DNA from: JAENWD01 sp963837165
GTDB taxonomy: Bacteria > Acidobacteriota > Vicinamibacteria > Vicinamibacterales > JAENWD01
Assembly: GCA_963837165.1 (NCBI GenBank)
Contig: CAWIMD010000003.1
Coordinates: 558,001 to 622,000 of the forward strand
Reading direction: 5' to 3'
DNA: 64,000 nt
Shown here: positions 17,124-25,555 of the stretch, in pieces
Position numbering within the stretch: position 1 is the stretch's first letter
Layout: every line of letters starts with the position of its first letter
Notes under the pieces: model-generated
Told to the model about the DNA's origin: nothing
Seen by the model: only the letters and a program-made list of their open reading frames with translations
The model's database searches: none
Position numbers and translations under genes: made by a program

Positions 17124-18047
17124 TCACTGGAAGCTGACGCGGATGGTCTTCCGGTAGCGCACGGCGTGGCCGTCGAGGCGCGCCGGATCGTACTTCCAGT
17201 TCTTCGTCGCCTCCAGCACCTGCCGGTCGAAGAACGGGGACATCGACTGGGTCAGCGTGGCGCGTTCGATCACGCCGGTGGCGCTGATCACGATCTCCAG
17301 CATGCCGTCGCGCGGGAGCGGGCGGCCGTTGGCGTTCCAGCGGGGCAGGTCCTGACGTCTGGTGACCGGGGGCACGACGCCGGCATCGGACACGTCGAAG
17401 ACGCGACTGTAGTCGACGACGGGCGGTGGTGGGGCGGGCGGATCGGCGGCCGGAGGCGGCGCCGGTGGACCTTCTGGCGCGGGGGCCGGTTTGTTCGCCG
17501 CGGCCTCGGCGAGCGCTCCGAAATCCGAGGCCAGGACGCGGAACTCCTCCAGCGCCGACGCCTCAGCGGGTTCGATTGCCGGGTCCGCCGCCAGCGCCAC
17601 GACTTCCTTGAACTCTCGCACCGCGTCGGTCCACTGCTCCTTGTCGTACAGCGCCCGCGCCTCACGGTAGCGCGCTTCGATGATCCCGGGGAGCAGCCGG
17701 CTGCGGACCTCCCTGTAGGCCGTGCGCACGCGCGGCGAGGCGCTGGATTCGTCGGGATGATAGAGCGGGTCCGCGTTGACCACGGCGGCGATCGCCACGC
17801 TGGCATCTTCGGTGCGGCCGAGCGCCAGCAGGCAGAGCGCGCGGTTCTCCTGGACCCGACGGACCTCGGCCGGCGGCACCCCGCCCGACTCCAGCCGATC
17901 GAGAACGGCGAGCGCCTCGTCGTAGGCGGCTGCGGCGTAGAGCGTCTGGGCGGCCTGGACGGAATCCTGGGCTCGCAGCACCGCCGGCCACACGAGCACC
18001 ATGACGAGCATGGTGCCGGCGACGACGGTTCTGCGTGTTCTGCCCAC
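17124..18047 (-). CDS. Exported TPR protein with C-terminal TonB-like domain
   Basis: The 307-residue protein has a signal peptide (TMLVMVLVWPAVLRAQ). It is followed by TPR-like helices to ~170, including YDEALAVLDRLE and WTDAVREFKEVV, and a proline-rich spacer (~195-220). The last ~85 residues form a TonB C-terminal-type domain (DGMLEIVISATGVIERATL, then VLEATKNWKYDPARLDG). In such proteins this domain binds TonB-box receptors or mediates protein contacts. The cleavable signal and lack of a membrane anchor differ from true TonB. It lies 16 bp downstream of the PEGA pseudokinase gene and may function in the same envelope assembly. Confidence 0.82.
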   Translation of the reverse strand: MGRTRRTVVAGTMLVMVLVWPAVLRAQDSVQAAQTLYAAAAYDEALAVLDRLESGGVPPAEVRRVQENRALCLLALGRTEDASVAIAAVVNADPLYHPDESSASPRVRTAYREVRSRLLPGIIEARYREARALYDKEQWTDAVREFKEVVALAADPAIEPAEASALEEFRVLASDFGALAEAAANKPAPAPEGPPAPPPAADPPAPPPPVVDYSRVFDVSDAGVVPPVTRRQDLPRWNANGRPLPRDGMLEIVISATGVIERATLTQSMSPFFDRQVLEATKNWKYDPARLDGHAVRYRKTIRVSFQ

Positions 18048-18063
18048 TGGTGCGCTCCCCGCG

Positions 18064-20430
18064 CTATTGCGGCCTGGTCATGTCCACGCTCAGCCGCGCC
18101 GGCTCGCCCGACGTCACCGTCGCGGCCTGATGCTGCTCGCCGAGATCGGGGTTCTTGAAGACGATCTCGTGCGGGCCAATCGTGATCGGGAAGTTCCCGA
18201 TCGGGGTCTCGCCCACCTTGGCTCCGTCGATCCATACCTCGGCCCAGGGCGTGGCGTTCAGGGAAATGGCGCCCTTCGGCAGGGCCACCGGCACCCGCGC
18301 CACCTTGCCGAGCTCGATCTCGACGTGCGCGGTCGTCTGGAACCCGAGCGTCTCGCTGACGATCCGGAGGTCGTGCGGGCCCGGCGGAAGCGGCAGGCGA
18401 GCCGTCGTCAGGCCGAGCAGGGTGTCGCCCTCGAACACCTGCATCTCGAAGGGGACCTTCACCACGAGCGTGCCGGTGGTCGGCACCGGAGCCGCCGGTG
18501 CGGGCAACTGGCCAGCGGCCATCGGCACGGCCACAGTCGTCGTCGTGCCGCTCGCGACGGTCACAGGCTGGCGTACGCGAGCGCCGTTCAGCTCCAGCAC
18601 GAGCTCGTGATCACCCACCGCCACGTCGTGAATCTCGGTGGGCGCGGTACCGCGCGGCTGCCCGTCGAGCAGGATGGCTGCTCCCGGTGGCATTGAGGTG
18701 ACGGCAAGCCGGCCGGGAGGCGCGGCGGCCGCGAGCTCGACGTACTGGGCCAGTGTCGTACCCGGATCCACGGTGATGGGAATCACGCGCGGCTCACCAC
18801 CCGCGGTCAACTCCATCACGTGCGCCCCGCGGGCCAGGCTGATGGAGAGCGGCGTGGCGCCTCGGGCTTCCCCGTCCACTTTCACCTGCGCCCCGGCTGG
18901 CTTCGAGTCCACCTTGAGCGTGCCCGTCGAGAGCGAAAGGAGGGACAGGTTCGTCTGGTACTTCCAGCCGATGAACGCCCCCTCCCCCACGGCGACCATC
19001 GCCAGGATGAGTGCGGCGGTCCGCCAGGCGGTCGAGACCCCGGCACGGGTCACGGTGGCCGATTCGGCGAAGAGCCGTCGCAGGTGCTCTTCGTCATCCA
19101 CATCGTCGCCGCCGTCCTTCCCTCCGGCGCGCGCTGCGTCGGGCGTTTCGTCGGCCGGCCTGGGCGTGCCGGCACCCCCGGAGTGCCAGCGGCTCGGCGA
19201 GGACGGTCCAGGGGCCGTTGCGGCGGCGAGCGGCGAGATCTCGACGGCCGTGGCCGGCGGCACGGCGTCGGCCTCCACCGCCGCTTCCGGCATGAGGGTC
19301 GGCATCTGCAACGGGCGGTCGTACGCCGTGGCCACGCGAGCCTGGGCTGGCTCGGCCGCCGTCTGTGTGGCCGCTGGTTCGACAGCCGGTGGCGGTGTGG
19401 AGATCGTGGCGGGTGCGGGCTCCGGCGTGCGAACGATCACCGTCACGGGTTCGGGCCGGGCAGCCGGCACACGGAGGGATTCGGGCTCGGGCTCGGGCTC
19501 CGGCTCGGGCTCGGGCGCTCGAAGCGACATGGCGGCGGCGTGTTCCTCGTAGCGCACGAGGAACGTCTCGAGGGAGATCGGCGCCGCGACGTACCCGCGC
19601 TCGCCTGACAGCACCCCGTCGAGGGCGAGCTGGGCCTCGAGCGCCGACTCGAACGAGGACCGCGCGTCGAGCTGCAGCGCCCGCGACAGCCAGCGCCGGA
19701 GCGAATCGGAAATCGGAGCGCGGAGTCCGCCGGTGGTCTCGGTGGCCGACGCCACGAGCGCGGGCAGCGCCTGAAGGTCGCCGTCGCGGAGCGGCCGGCC
19801 CAGGACGAGAGCCATGGCCAGCATCCCGAGCTGCATGACGTCGGTACGGTGCGTCAGTCGCACGATGCCGGCAGCCGGCGGCGTGGCCACCCGCAGCTCT
19901 TTCCACAGACGGTCGCGATTCCAGCCGAGCTGCTCGACCGCGGCGCCGAGCACGTACTCGGCGATCACCGTCTCCCCGTTGCTCGTCACGATGATCCGCT
20001 CGGGGGCGAGTGCACCGTGCGAGACGTCGCGGGCGTTCTGGTGGAGCATCGCGAGCGCCGGCACGAGCTGTCGCACGAGACAGAGCGCGGCGTTGACGTC
20101 CAGCTCGAGGCCGCACGCTTCGGCGACCTCGAGGATATGCGACAGCCTCGGCCCGTCGGGCACTTCCGACACGAGGCCCAGACCCGCGCCGCCGTCGAGC
20201 CGATCCACCCGACGGACACTCGCGTAGGAGGCCTGGCGGAAGTTGGCGAGCCGGCTGACCCGTTCGCGCAACATGAACTCGAACGAGGTGGCCGACGCCA
20301 GGGTGGCGGAAAGCTGCAGCACCTCCAGGGGCTCGGGAGTGGCGGGCTCCGCGGCGCGGCGGCGGATACCGAAGCCGTCGGCGAATTCCGGGCCGGGGTC
20401 GTCTACGTCGTTGGTCCGGGCAGCACGCAT
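18064..20430 (-). CDS. Membrane pseudokinase with four PEGA-type domains
   Basis: The N-terminal ~270 residues resemble a protein-kinase C-lobe, but key residues are missing. The catalytic HRDLKP is replaced by HGALAP (~residue 137), so both the catalytic Asp and Lys are Ala. No DFG is seen and the glycine loop is unrecognisable. A Pro/Glu run (PEPEPEPEPE) and a long disordered linker follow, then one membrane helix (TAALILAMVAVGEGAFIGW, ~480). Four PEGA-like units follow, e.g. GTLKVDSKPAGAQVKVDGE, GRLAVTSMPPGAAILLDGQ and ISLNATPWAEVWIDGAKVG. It probably binds rather than phosphorylates a partner, with PEGA domains outside. An ATG 14 codons upstream is an alternative start. Confidence 0.85.
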   Translation of the reverse strand: MRAARTNDVDDPGPEFADGFGIRRRAAEPATPEPLEVLQLSATLASATSFEFMLRERVSRLANFRQASYASVRRVDRLDGGAGLGLVSEVPDGPRLSHILEVAEACGLELDVNAALCLVRQLVPALAMLHQNARDVSHGALAPERIIVTSNGETVIAEYVLGAAVEQLGWNRDRLWKELRVATPPAAGIVRLTHRTDVMQLGMLAMALVLGRPLRDGDLQALPALVASATETTGGLRAPISDSLRRWLSRALQLDARSSFESALEAQLALDGVLSGERGYVAAPISLETFLVRYEEHAAAMSLRAPEPEPEPEPEPESLRVPAARPEPVTVIVRTPEPAPATISTPPPAVEPAATQTAAEPAQARVATAYDRPLQMPTLMPEAAVEADAVPPATAVEISPLAAATAPGPSSPSRWHSGGAGTPRPADETPDAARAGGKDGGDDVDDEEHLRRLFAESATVTRAGVSTAWRTAALILAMVAVGEGAFIGWKYQTNLSLLSLSTGTLKVDSKPAGAQVKVDGEARGATPLSISLARGAHVMELTAGGEPRVIPITVDPGTTLAQYVELAAAAPPGRLAVTSMPPGAAILLDGQPRGTAPTEIHDVAVGDHELVLELNGARVRQPVTVASGTTTTVAVPMAAGQLPAPAAPVPTTGTLVVKVPFEMQVFEGDTLLGLTTARLPLPPGPHDLRIVSETLGFQTTAHVEIELGKVARVPVALPKGAISLNATPWAEVWIDGAKVGETPIGNFPITIGPHEIVFKNPDLGEQHQAATVTSGEPARLSVDMTRPQ

Positions 20431-20745
20431 GTTCCTGGTATGTGCGGACGAAGGCACACGGGTGCATTGCAACCGGCGGACCAGGAGGTCAACGCGGGCA
20501 GCGGCAGGCTAAAGACTCCACAATCAATCGGATAGCTGATGCCGGCCCGTCATGGCGCAGGCACCAGAATCGTGCGCGCGATCACAGGTCTGTCGCCCCG
20601 GCGGGGTCTGGTGGCGGAAAACGTTACGGGAGGAACCGCCCTCCTGCGGGGACGAGCGTGGTATCGTGACCGTCTCATTCGCATCTTTCGATTCCCGCCA
20701 GGGGATCCGGTCGTTTGCCTTTGTCCGTGGAGGAATCCAACCGTG

Positions 20746-22332
20746 ATGAACCGACTGCGCCCCGCCCATGTCGTGGTGGCCGCCTGTCTGCTCGTCGCGC
20801 CCGTGGCCGCCCAGGTCGCGTCGTCGCAGAGCGAGAAGGTCGATTACGACGCCATTTATCGCATCAAGCAGGAAGGGTTTCAGCACTCGCAGGTGATGGA
20901 CACCGCGAGCTGGCTGACCGACGTCTACGGCGCCCGCCTCACGGGCTCGCCGAACATCAAGGCCGCCGGCGACTGGGCGGTGAAGAAGCTGGCGGAATGG
21001 GGCGGGCAGAACGCGCACCTCGAAACGTGGGGCGACTTCGGCAAGGGCTGGGAGAACGAGCGTTTCTCGGCGACCGTCGTCTCACCGAATCCCTGGACGA
21101 TCCTCGGGGCGCCCAAGGCGTGGACGCCCGGCACCGACGGCACGGTGACCGCCGAGGTCGTCTACGCGCCGATGGAGAACGAGCAGGATCTCGACGAGTG
21201 GAAGGGCAAGCTCGCGGGCAAGATCGTGCTGCCCATGCCGATCCGCGAGGTGAAGCCGTCGTTCGATCCGCTCGCCCACCGCTACACCGACGAGGAGCTG
21301 AAGAAGCTGGAAGAGGTCGAGCCGGGCGGCGGCGGGCGGCGGTACGATCGCTCGCGCTTCACGTTCATGGTCAAGCGCCTCCAGTTCCTCGCGGACGAGG
21401 GCGTGCTGGCGGTATTCGAACCGAGCCGCGGGGGCGACGGCGGCACGATCTTCGTGCAGCAGGGCGGCGCGTACAACCCGCAAGCGCCGTCGTTCATCCG
21501 CTATCCGGCCAACGCCCCGACGCAGGTGGTGCTGGCCGTCGAGCACTACAACCGCATCGCCCGGATCCTCGAGAAGAAGGTGCCGGTCAAGGTCGAGCTG
21601 AACGTCAAGAACGAGATCACCGAGCACCAGACCGCGTTCAACGTGATCGCGGAGCTGCCCGGCACGGACAAGGCGGACGAGCTCGTGATGCTCGGCGCGC
21701 ACTTCGACTCCTGGCACAGCGGCACGGGTGCCACCGACAACGGGGCCGGGTCGGCGGTGATGATGGAGGCGTTCCGCATCCTGAAGGCGTCGGGCGTGAA
21801 GCTGCGGCGCACCGTCCGCCTGGCGCTGTGGACGGGTGAGGAGGAGGGCCTGCTCGGCTCGCGCGCGTACGTCAAGAACACCTTCGGGGATCGGGAGACG
21901 ATGGCGCTGAAGCCGGCGCAGTCGAAGATCAGCGCCTACTTCAACGTGGACAACGGCTCGGGTGCGATCCGCGGCGTGTACCTGCAGGGCAACGAGGCCG
22001 TCGCCCCGATCTTCGCGGCCTGGATGGAGCCCTTCAAGAGCCTGGGCATGACGACCCTGACGCTGCAGAACACGGGCGGCACGGACCACCTGTCATTCGA
22101 CGCCGTGGGGATTCCCGGCTTCCAGTTCGTGCAGGACGAGCTCGAGTACGAGACGCGCACGCATCACTCCAACATGGACGTCTACGACCGCCTGCAGACA
22201 TCCGACATGATGAAGGACGCGGTGATCGTCGCCTCGTTCGTCTACCAGGCCGCCAACCGCGACCAGATGCTCCCGCGCAAGCCGCTCCCGAAGCCCGAGC
22301 CGCCCCGCGAGCGCACGCGGTCGACGAATTAG
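20746..22332 (+). CDS. Secreted M28-family zinc aminopeptidase/carboxypeptidase
   Basis: The 528-residue product has a signal peptide (AHVVVAACLLVAPVAAQVA). The first part (~70-280) contains an inserted PA-like domain. The catalytic core runs from ~300: the first metal ligands lie in MLGAHFDSWHSGTGATDNG, the catalytic Glu pair in LWTGEEEGLLGSRAY, a ligand Asp in YFNVDNGSG, and the final His in THHSNMDVYD. These match di-zinc M28 exopeptidases that release N-terminal or C-terminal amino acids. The ATG was chosen because GTGGAGGAAT gives a ribosome site 8 bp upstream and the signal peptide follows. The TAG stop is immediately joined to an octamer array. Confidence 0.92.
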   Translation: MNRLRPAHVVVAACLLVAPVAAQVASSQSEKVDYDAIYRIKQEGFQHSQVMDTASWLTDVYGARLTGSPNIKAAGDWAVKKLAEWGGQNAHLETWGDFGKGWENERFSATVVSPNPWTILGAPKAWTPGTDGTVTAEVVYAPMENEQDLDEWKGKLAGKIVLPMPIREVKPSFDPLAHRYTDEELKKLEEVEPGGGGRRYDRSRFTFMVKRLQFLADEGVLAVFEPSRGGDGGTIFVQQGGAYNPQAPSFIRYPANAPTQVVLAVEHYNRIARILEKKVPVKVELNVKNEITEHQTAFNVIAELPGTDKADELVMLGAHFDSWHSGTGATDNGAGSAVMMEAFRILKASGVKLRRTVRLALWTGEEEGLLGSRAYVKNTFGDRETMALKPAQSKISAYFNVDNGSGAIRGVYLQGNEAVAPIFAAWMEPFKSLGMTTLTLQNTGGTDHLSFDAVGIPGFQFVQDELEYETRTHHSNMDVYDRLQTSDMMKDAVIVASFVYQAANRDQMLPRKPLPKPEPPRERTRSTN

Positions 22333-22519
22333 GAGGATGGGAGGATGGGAGGATGGGAGGATAAGGGCCCATCCTCCTACCCTCCTACCCTCCTACCCTC
22401 CTACCCTCCCATCCTCCTACCCTCCTACCCTCCTACCCTCCCATCCTCCTACCCTCCCATCCTCCTACCCTCCCATCCTCCTACCCTCCCATCCTCCTAC
22501 CCTCCCATCCTCCCAGTCT
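22332..22519. repeat. Inverted octamer array (AGGATGGG x3-4 then CCYAYCCT x18) between convergent genes
   Basis: The left arm has AGGATGGG at 334-341, 342-349 and 350-357, plus a variant. The right arm begins at 368 with 18 uninterrupted 8-bp units of two kinds, CCCATCCT (M) and CCTACCCT (T). They run in the order M, four T, M, three T, then alternating M and T. GGAGGATGGG (348-357) pairs with CCCATCCTCC (368-377) around a 10-nt loop. The left edge joins the TAG of the M28 gene. The right end encodes the last residues and the TAG stop of the opposite gene. Confidence 0.95.
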
Positions 22520-23978
22520 CCCCCGTCCTCGCGTCGACCGTTCTGATGACGTGATTGTTCGTGTCGGCGACGAAGATCGTGTCGCCTGACACGCTGACGC
22601 CACCAGGCTCATAGAACTGCGCCTTCCGCCCGGTACCATCCCGGAGGCCGGGACGACCAGTGCCCGCGAGCGTCCAGACACGTCCGGTGGCGGGATCGAG
22701 CAGCTTGATGCGGTGGTTGTAGGTGTCGGCAATCACCACGCGGCCGTCGTGCACAGCCACGCCCAGCGGGTGCTGCAGGCGCACGGCGTCTCCGCGGCCG
22801 TCGGCATCGCCGAACGCGAAGAGGTCGCCGCCCGCCAGCGTCCGGACGGTGTTCGCCGGCGGCAGGTCGATGACGCGGATGATGTTCGACTCGGCGTCGG
22901 CGACAAACAGCCGGTCGCCGTCCACGGCCAGGCCCGACGGCTGCGCGAAGGCGGCCGACTCGATCGGGCCGTCAATCCGCGCTTCCTGGCCCGAGCCCGC
23001 GTACGGCCAGATCACGCCGCGCTCGACGTCCATCATCCAGACCTGGTGCGGCCCGGCCATCGCGATGAAGAGCAGCGGCCCGGCGACCGCCACGTCCCAG
23101 GGCGAGTTCAGCGCCACGCCCGTCGCACGGCCGCCGGACTCCTCCCAGGTGCACTGCCGGCCGGTGCCGGCCACCGTCGAGACCGTGCGCGCGCCGAGGT
23201 CCACGGCCCGCACCAGGTGGTTGCCGGTATCGGCGACGAACAGCCGGCCTCCGGCCAGTGCCAGCCCCTGCGGCGTCCGGAACGCGGCGCTCTCGAAGCT
23301 GCCGTCGGACGAGCCGGGCCGGCCCGACCCGATGCGCTCCAGGGTCCTGCCATCGCGGCCGAGCACCACCACCTGGTGATGATTGGAATCGGCGACGAAG
23401 AGGCGGTCGCCGTCCGCGAGGACCTTGCCGGGAAAGAGCAACGGCGTCGAGGGCTGCACGTCGGTCTCGAGTGCCAGGTCGATGGGCCGCCGATCGATCT
23501 CGCCCCGCTCGTCGAATACCTTGACGACGGCGGCGATCGCGTCCTCGAAGCCTTCGTAGTTGCCCTCGCCAGACGCGGCGCCCACGAGGTAGCCGGCCGG
23601 ATCGATGATGACCCGCGAGGGCCAGGCGCGCACGGCGTAGGCCCGCCAGATCCGGAATTCGGCGTCGTTGGCGACGGGATGCCGGATCCCGTAGCGGCGG
23701 ATGATCTGGCGGATGTTCTCCGTGGCCTTCTCGTTGGTGAACTTGGCCGCGTGGATGCCGATCACGACGAGCTCGTGGCCGAAGCGGGCCTCCAGCCGCT
23801 GGAGGTCGGGGAGGACGTGGATGCAGTTGATGCAGCCGTACGTCCAGAAGTCCAGCAGCACGACCTTGCCGCGGAGCGCCTGCAGCGAGAGCGGCGCGGG
23901 CACGTTCAGCCATGCGACCGCCCCGGTCAGCTCCGGAGCGTGAATGGGTCCCTGCTCGCGGGTCGGTCCTTCAGGCAT
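22497..23978 (-). CDS. Thioredoxin-like/NHL-repeat protein (NHLRC2-like)
   Basis: The 493-residue product has a thioredoxin-fold N-terminal domain (VVLLDFWTYGCINCIHVLPDL, with CINC instead of CxPC) and then six or more NHL beta-propeller blades (DRLFVADSNHHQVVVL, GRLFVADTGNHLVRAVDL, DRLFVADAESNIIRVIDL, GRVVIADTYNHRIKLLD, DTIFVADTNNHVIRTVD). This domain order is that of NHLRC2 and bacterial relatives. A redox or protein-interaction role is plausible; substrates are unknown. There is no signal peptide. The ATG overlaps the end of malQ by 8 bp. The last residues (TGRMGG) and the stop codon are encoded by the octamer repeat array. Confidence 0.88.
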   Translation of the reverse strand: MPEGPTREQGPIHAPELTGAVAWLNVPAPLSLQALRGKVVLLDFWTYGCINCIHVLPDLQRLEARFGHELVVIGIHAAKFTNEKATENIRQIIRRYGIRHPVANDAEFRIWRAYAVRAWPSRVIIDPAGYLVGAASGEGNYEGFEDAIAAVVKVFDERGEIDRRPIDLALETDVQPSTPLLFPGKVLADGDRLFVADSNHHQVVVLGRDGRTLERIGSGRPGSSDGSFESAAFRTPQGLALAGGRLFVADTGNHLVRAVDLGARTVSTVAGTGRQCTWEESGGRATGVALNSPWDVAVAGPLLFIAMAGPHQVWMMDVERGVIWPYAGSGQEARIDGPIESAAFAQPSGLAVDGDRLFVADAESNIIRVIDLPPANTVRTLAGGDLFAFGDADGRGDAVRLQHPLGVAVHDGRVVIADTYNHRIKLLDPATGRVWTLAGTGRPGLRDGTGRKAQFYEPGGVSVSGDTIFVADTNNHVIRTVDARTGETGRMGG

Positions 23979-25554
23979 GGTCGTCCGGGCCGAGGCGGCC
24001 GGAGCCGGCGGCGAGCTGGTGGAGTGCTGCCGCACCCGGGCGCAGCGCGGGCGTGTCGAGGTCAGCGGCGTCGCACGGCATGCGCCAGGACCAGTTCTCC
24101 TCCCCCACGGTGGCGGGCACGTTGATGCGATCGGTCCACCCGAACACGTCCTGCAGCGGCAGCAGCAGGAGATCCGACGCGGCACCGTAGGCCAGGCCCA
24201 GCATGGCCCGGTGAAGCTCCGGGGTGAACGGGCCCGCCGGATCGGCGTCTTCGTCGAGAAGGCGCGCGAAGGCGTCGCGCTCCTCTGCGCCGGCGCTCTC
24301 CCACCAGAGGGCCATCGGCTCGATGTCGTGGGTGCTGGTGGCCGCCACCGAGACCTGGGGATACTCGGCGGGAGGAATGAACGGCTGGCCGGGCGCCTTC
24401 CAGTCGCGCTCCCACCGCAGCACTTTGAACCCGGGCAGGCCGTGCCTGGCCATGGCCTCGCGCACGAAATCGGGGATCAGGCCGAGGTCCTCGCCGATCA
24501 CCCGCGATCCGGTGCGCGCGAACAGGGTCAGCAGGCGCTCGCCCTGCGCGATCTGCCCGTCCTCGTCGGGCGGATCGAACTCGCCAAGCGTCTCACCGGC
24601 GGCCCGGGAATAGGTGCGGAAGAACCCGACGAGGTGATCGACGCGGTAGCCGTCGAACAGCCGGCCCATCCGGCGGGCCCGCTGTCGCAGCCAGCGGTCG
24701 TCTTCGGCCGCCATGACGTCCCAGCGGTACACCGGCAGCCCCCAGTCCTGACCCGTGGCGCTGAACGCGTCGGGCGGCGTGCCCGCGGTGCGGTCGAAGC
24801 GGAAGAGGTGCTGGTTGGCCCAGACATCGGCGCTGTCGGTGCTCACGGCGAACGGGAAGTCACCGATGAGCGCGATGTCACCGAGCGCCTCGCGCGCGGC
24901 CGACCACTGCTCGTCGGCGAGCCACTGCGCGTACTGGTGATAGAGCATCTCCTGCGCGAGCTCCTCCCGTGCGGCCTCGAGGGCCTCGGGCTGTCGGGAG
25001 CGCACCGGCTCTGGCCAGTCCTGCCACGATCGCCCGTGGTACCGATCGCGAAGCGCACAGTAGAGGGCGTAGTCGGCGAGCCACCACTCCTCGAACGCGC
25101 AGAACGCGGCGAATGCGCCGGCGCGAGCTGTGGTGCGGATCCAGTCCACCTCCCAGAAGTAGCTGAAGGCGAGCCGCAGGGCCGACTCCTTGGCCTGCCG
25201 GACGGTGCCGTACTCGACGCGCGGGGCGGCGCGCGCCGTCTGCAGCCCGACCTGATCCGGCAGTGCCAGCCGGATCTCGCCGCCGAGGGCGACGAAATCG
25301 GGCACGCCGGCCAGGGCGATGAAGACCGGATCGATGGCCATCGCGCTCAGGGCCGAATACGGCGACGAGTCGCCCGGCCTGAGCGTGCTCACCGGCAGCA
25401 ATTGCAGGGCATGGAACCCGGCGCGCCGCATCCATGGCGCCAGGGCCGGCAGGTCGGCAATCTCGCCGATCCCCCAGTCGCGGGACGTGCGGATCGAGAA
25501 CAGCGGGAGCACGAGGCCGGCTGTGCGGCCAGACGACGTTTGCGCGATGGGCAT
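23971..25554 (-). CDS. malQ: 4-alpha-glucanotransferase (amylomaltase, GH77)
   Basis: This cytoplasmic enzyme transfers maltosyl or longer alpha-1,4-glucan segments and is used in glycogen or maltodextrin metabolism. Its 527 residues fit the shorter bacterial amylomaltase type. GH77 signatures are LLPVSTLRPGDSSPYSALSA near 47-66, the nucleophile Asp in YRVDHLVGFFR, the acid/base Glu in VIGEDLGLIP, and the transition-state Asp in STHDIEPMALWW. The gene starts one base after the stop of an aminotransferase gene and its stop overlaps the thioredoxin-NHL start. No other glycogen genes are present in the window, so the linkage appears to be transcriptional rather than pathway based. Confidence 0.94.
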   Translation of the reverse strand: MPIAQTSSGRTAGLVLPLFSIRTSRDWGIGEIADLPALAPWMRRAGFHALQLLPVSTLRPGDSSPYSALSAMAIDPVFIALAGVPDFVALGGEIRLALPDQVGLQTARAAPRVEYGTVRQAKESALRLAFSYFWEVDWIRTTARAGAFAAFCAFEEWWLADYALYCALRDRYHGRSWQDWPEPVRSRQPEALEAAREELAQEMLYHQYAQWLADEQWSAAREALGDIALIGDFPFAVSTDSADVWANQHLFRFDRTAGTPPDAFSATGQDWGLPVYRWDVMAAEDDRWLRQRARRMGRLFDGYRVDHLVGFFRTYSRAAGETLGEFDPPDEDGQIAQGERLLTLFARTGSRVIGEDLGLIPDFVREAMARHGLPGFKVLRWERDWKAPGQPFIPPAEYPQVSVAATSTHDIEPMALWWESAGAEERDAFARLLDEDADPAGPFTPELHRAMLGLAYGAASDLLLLPLQDVFGWTDRINVPATVGEENWSWRMPCDAADLDTPALRPGAAALHQLAAGSGRLGPDDHA

Positions 25555-25555
25555 G

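Noticed and set aside
19490..19530. Tandem repeat encoding PEPEPEPEPE in the pseudokinase gene
   Set aside because: This is an in-frame Pro/Glu linker, common in bacterial kinases, and not related to the gene-end arrays.
22332..22519. CRISPR-like array
   Set aside because: The repeats are 8-bp direct units with no spacers and no cas genes anywhere in the window.
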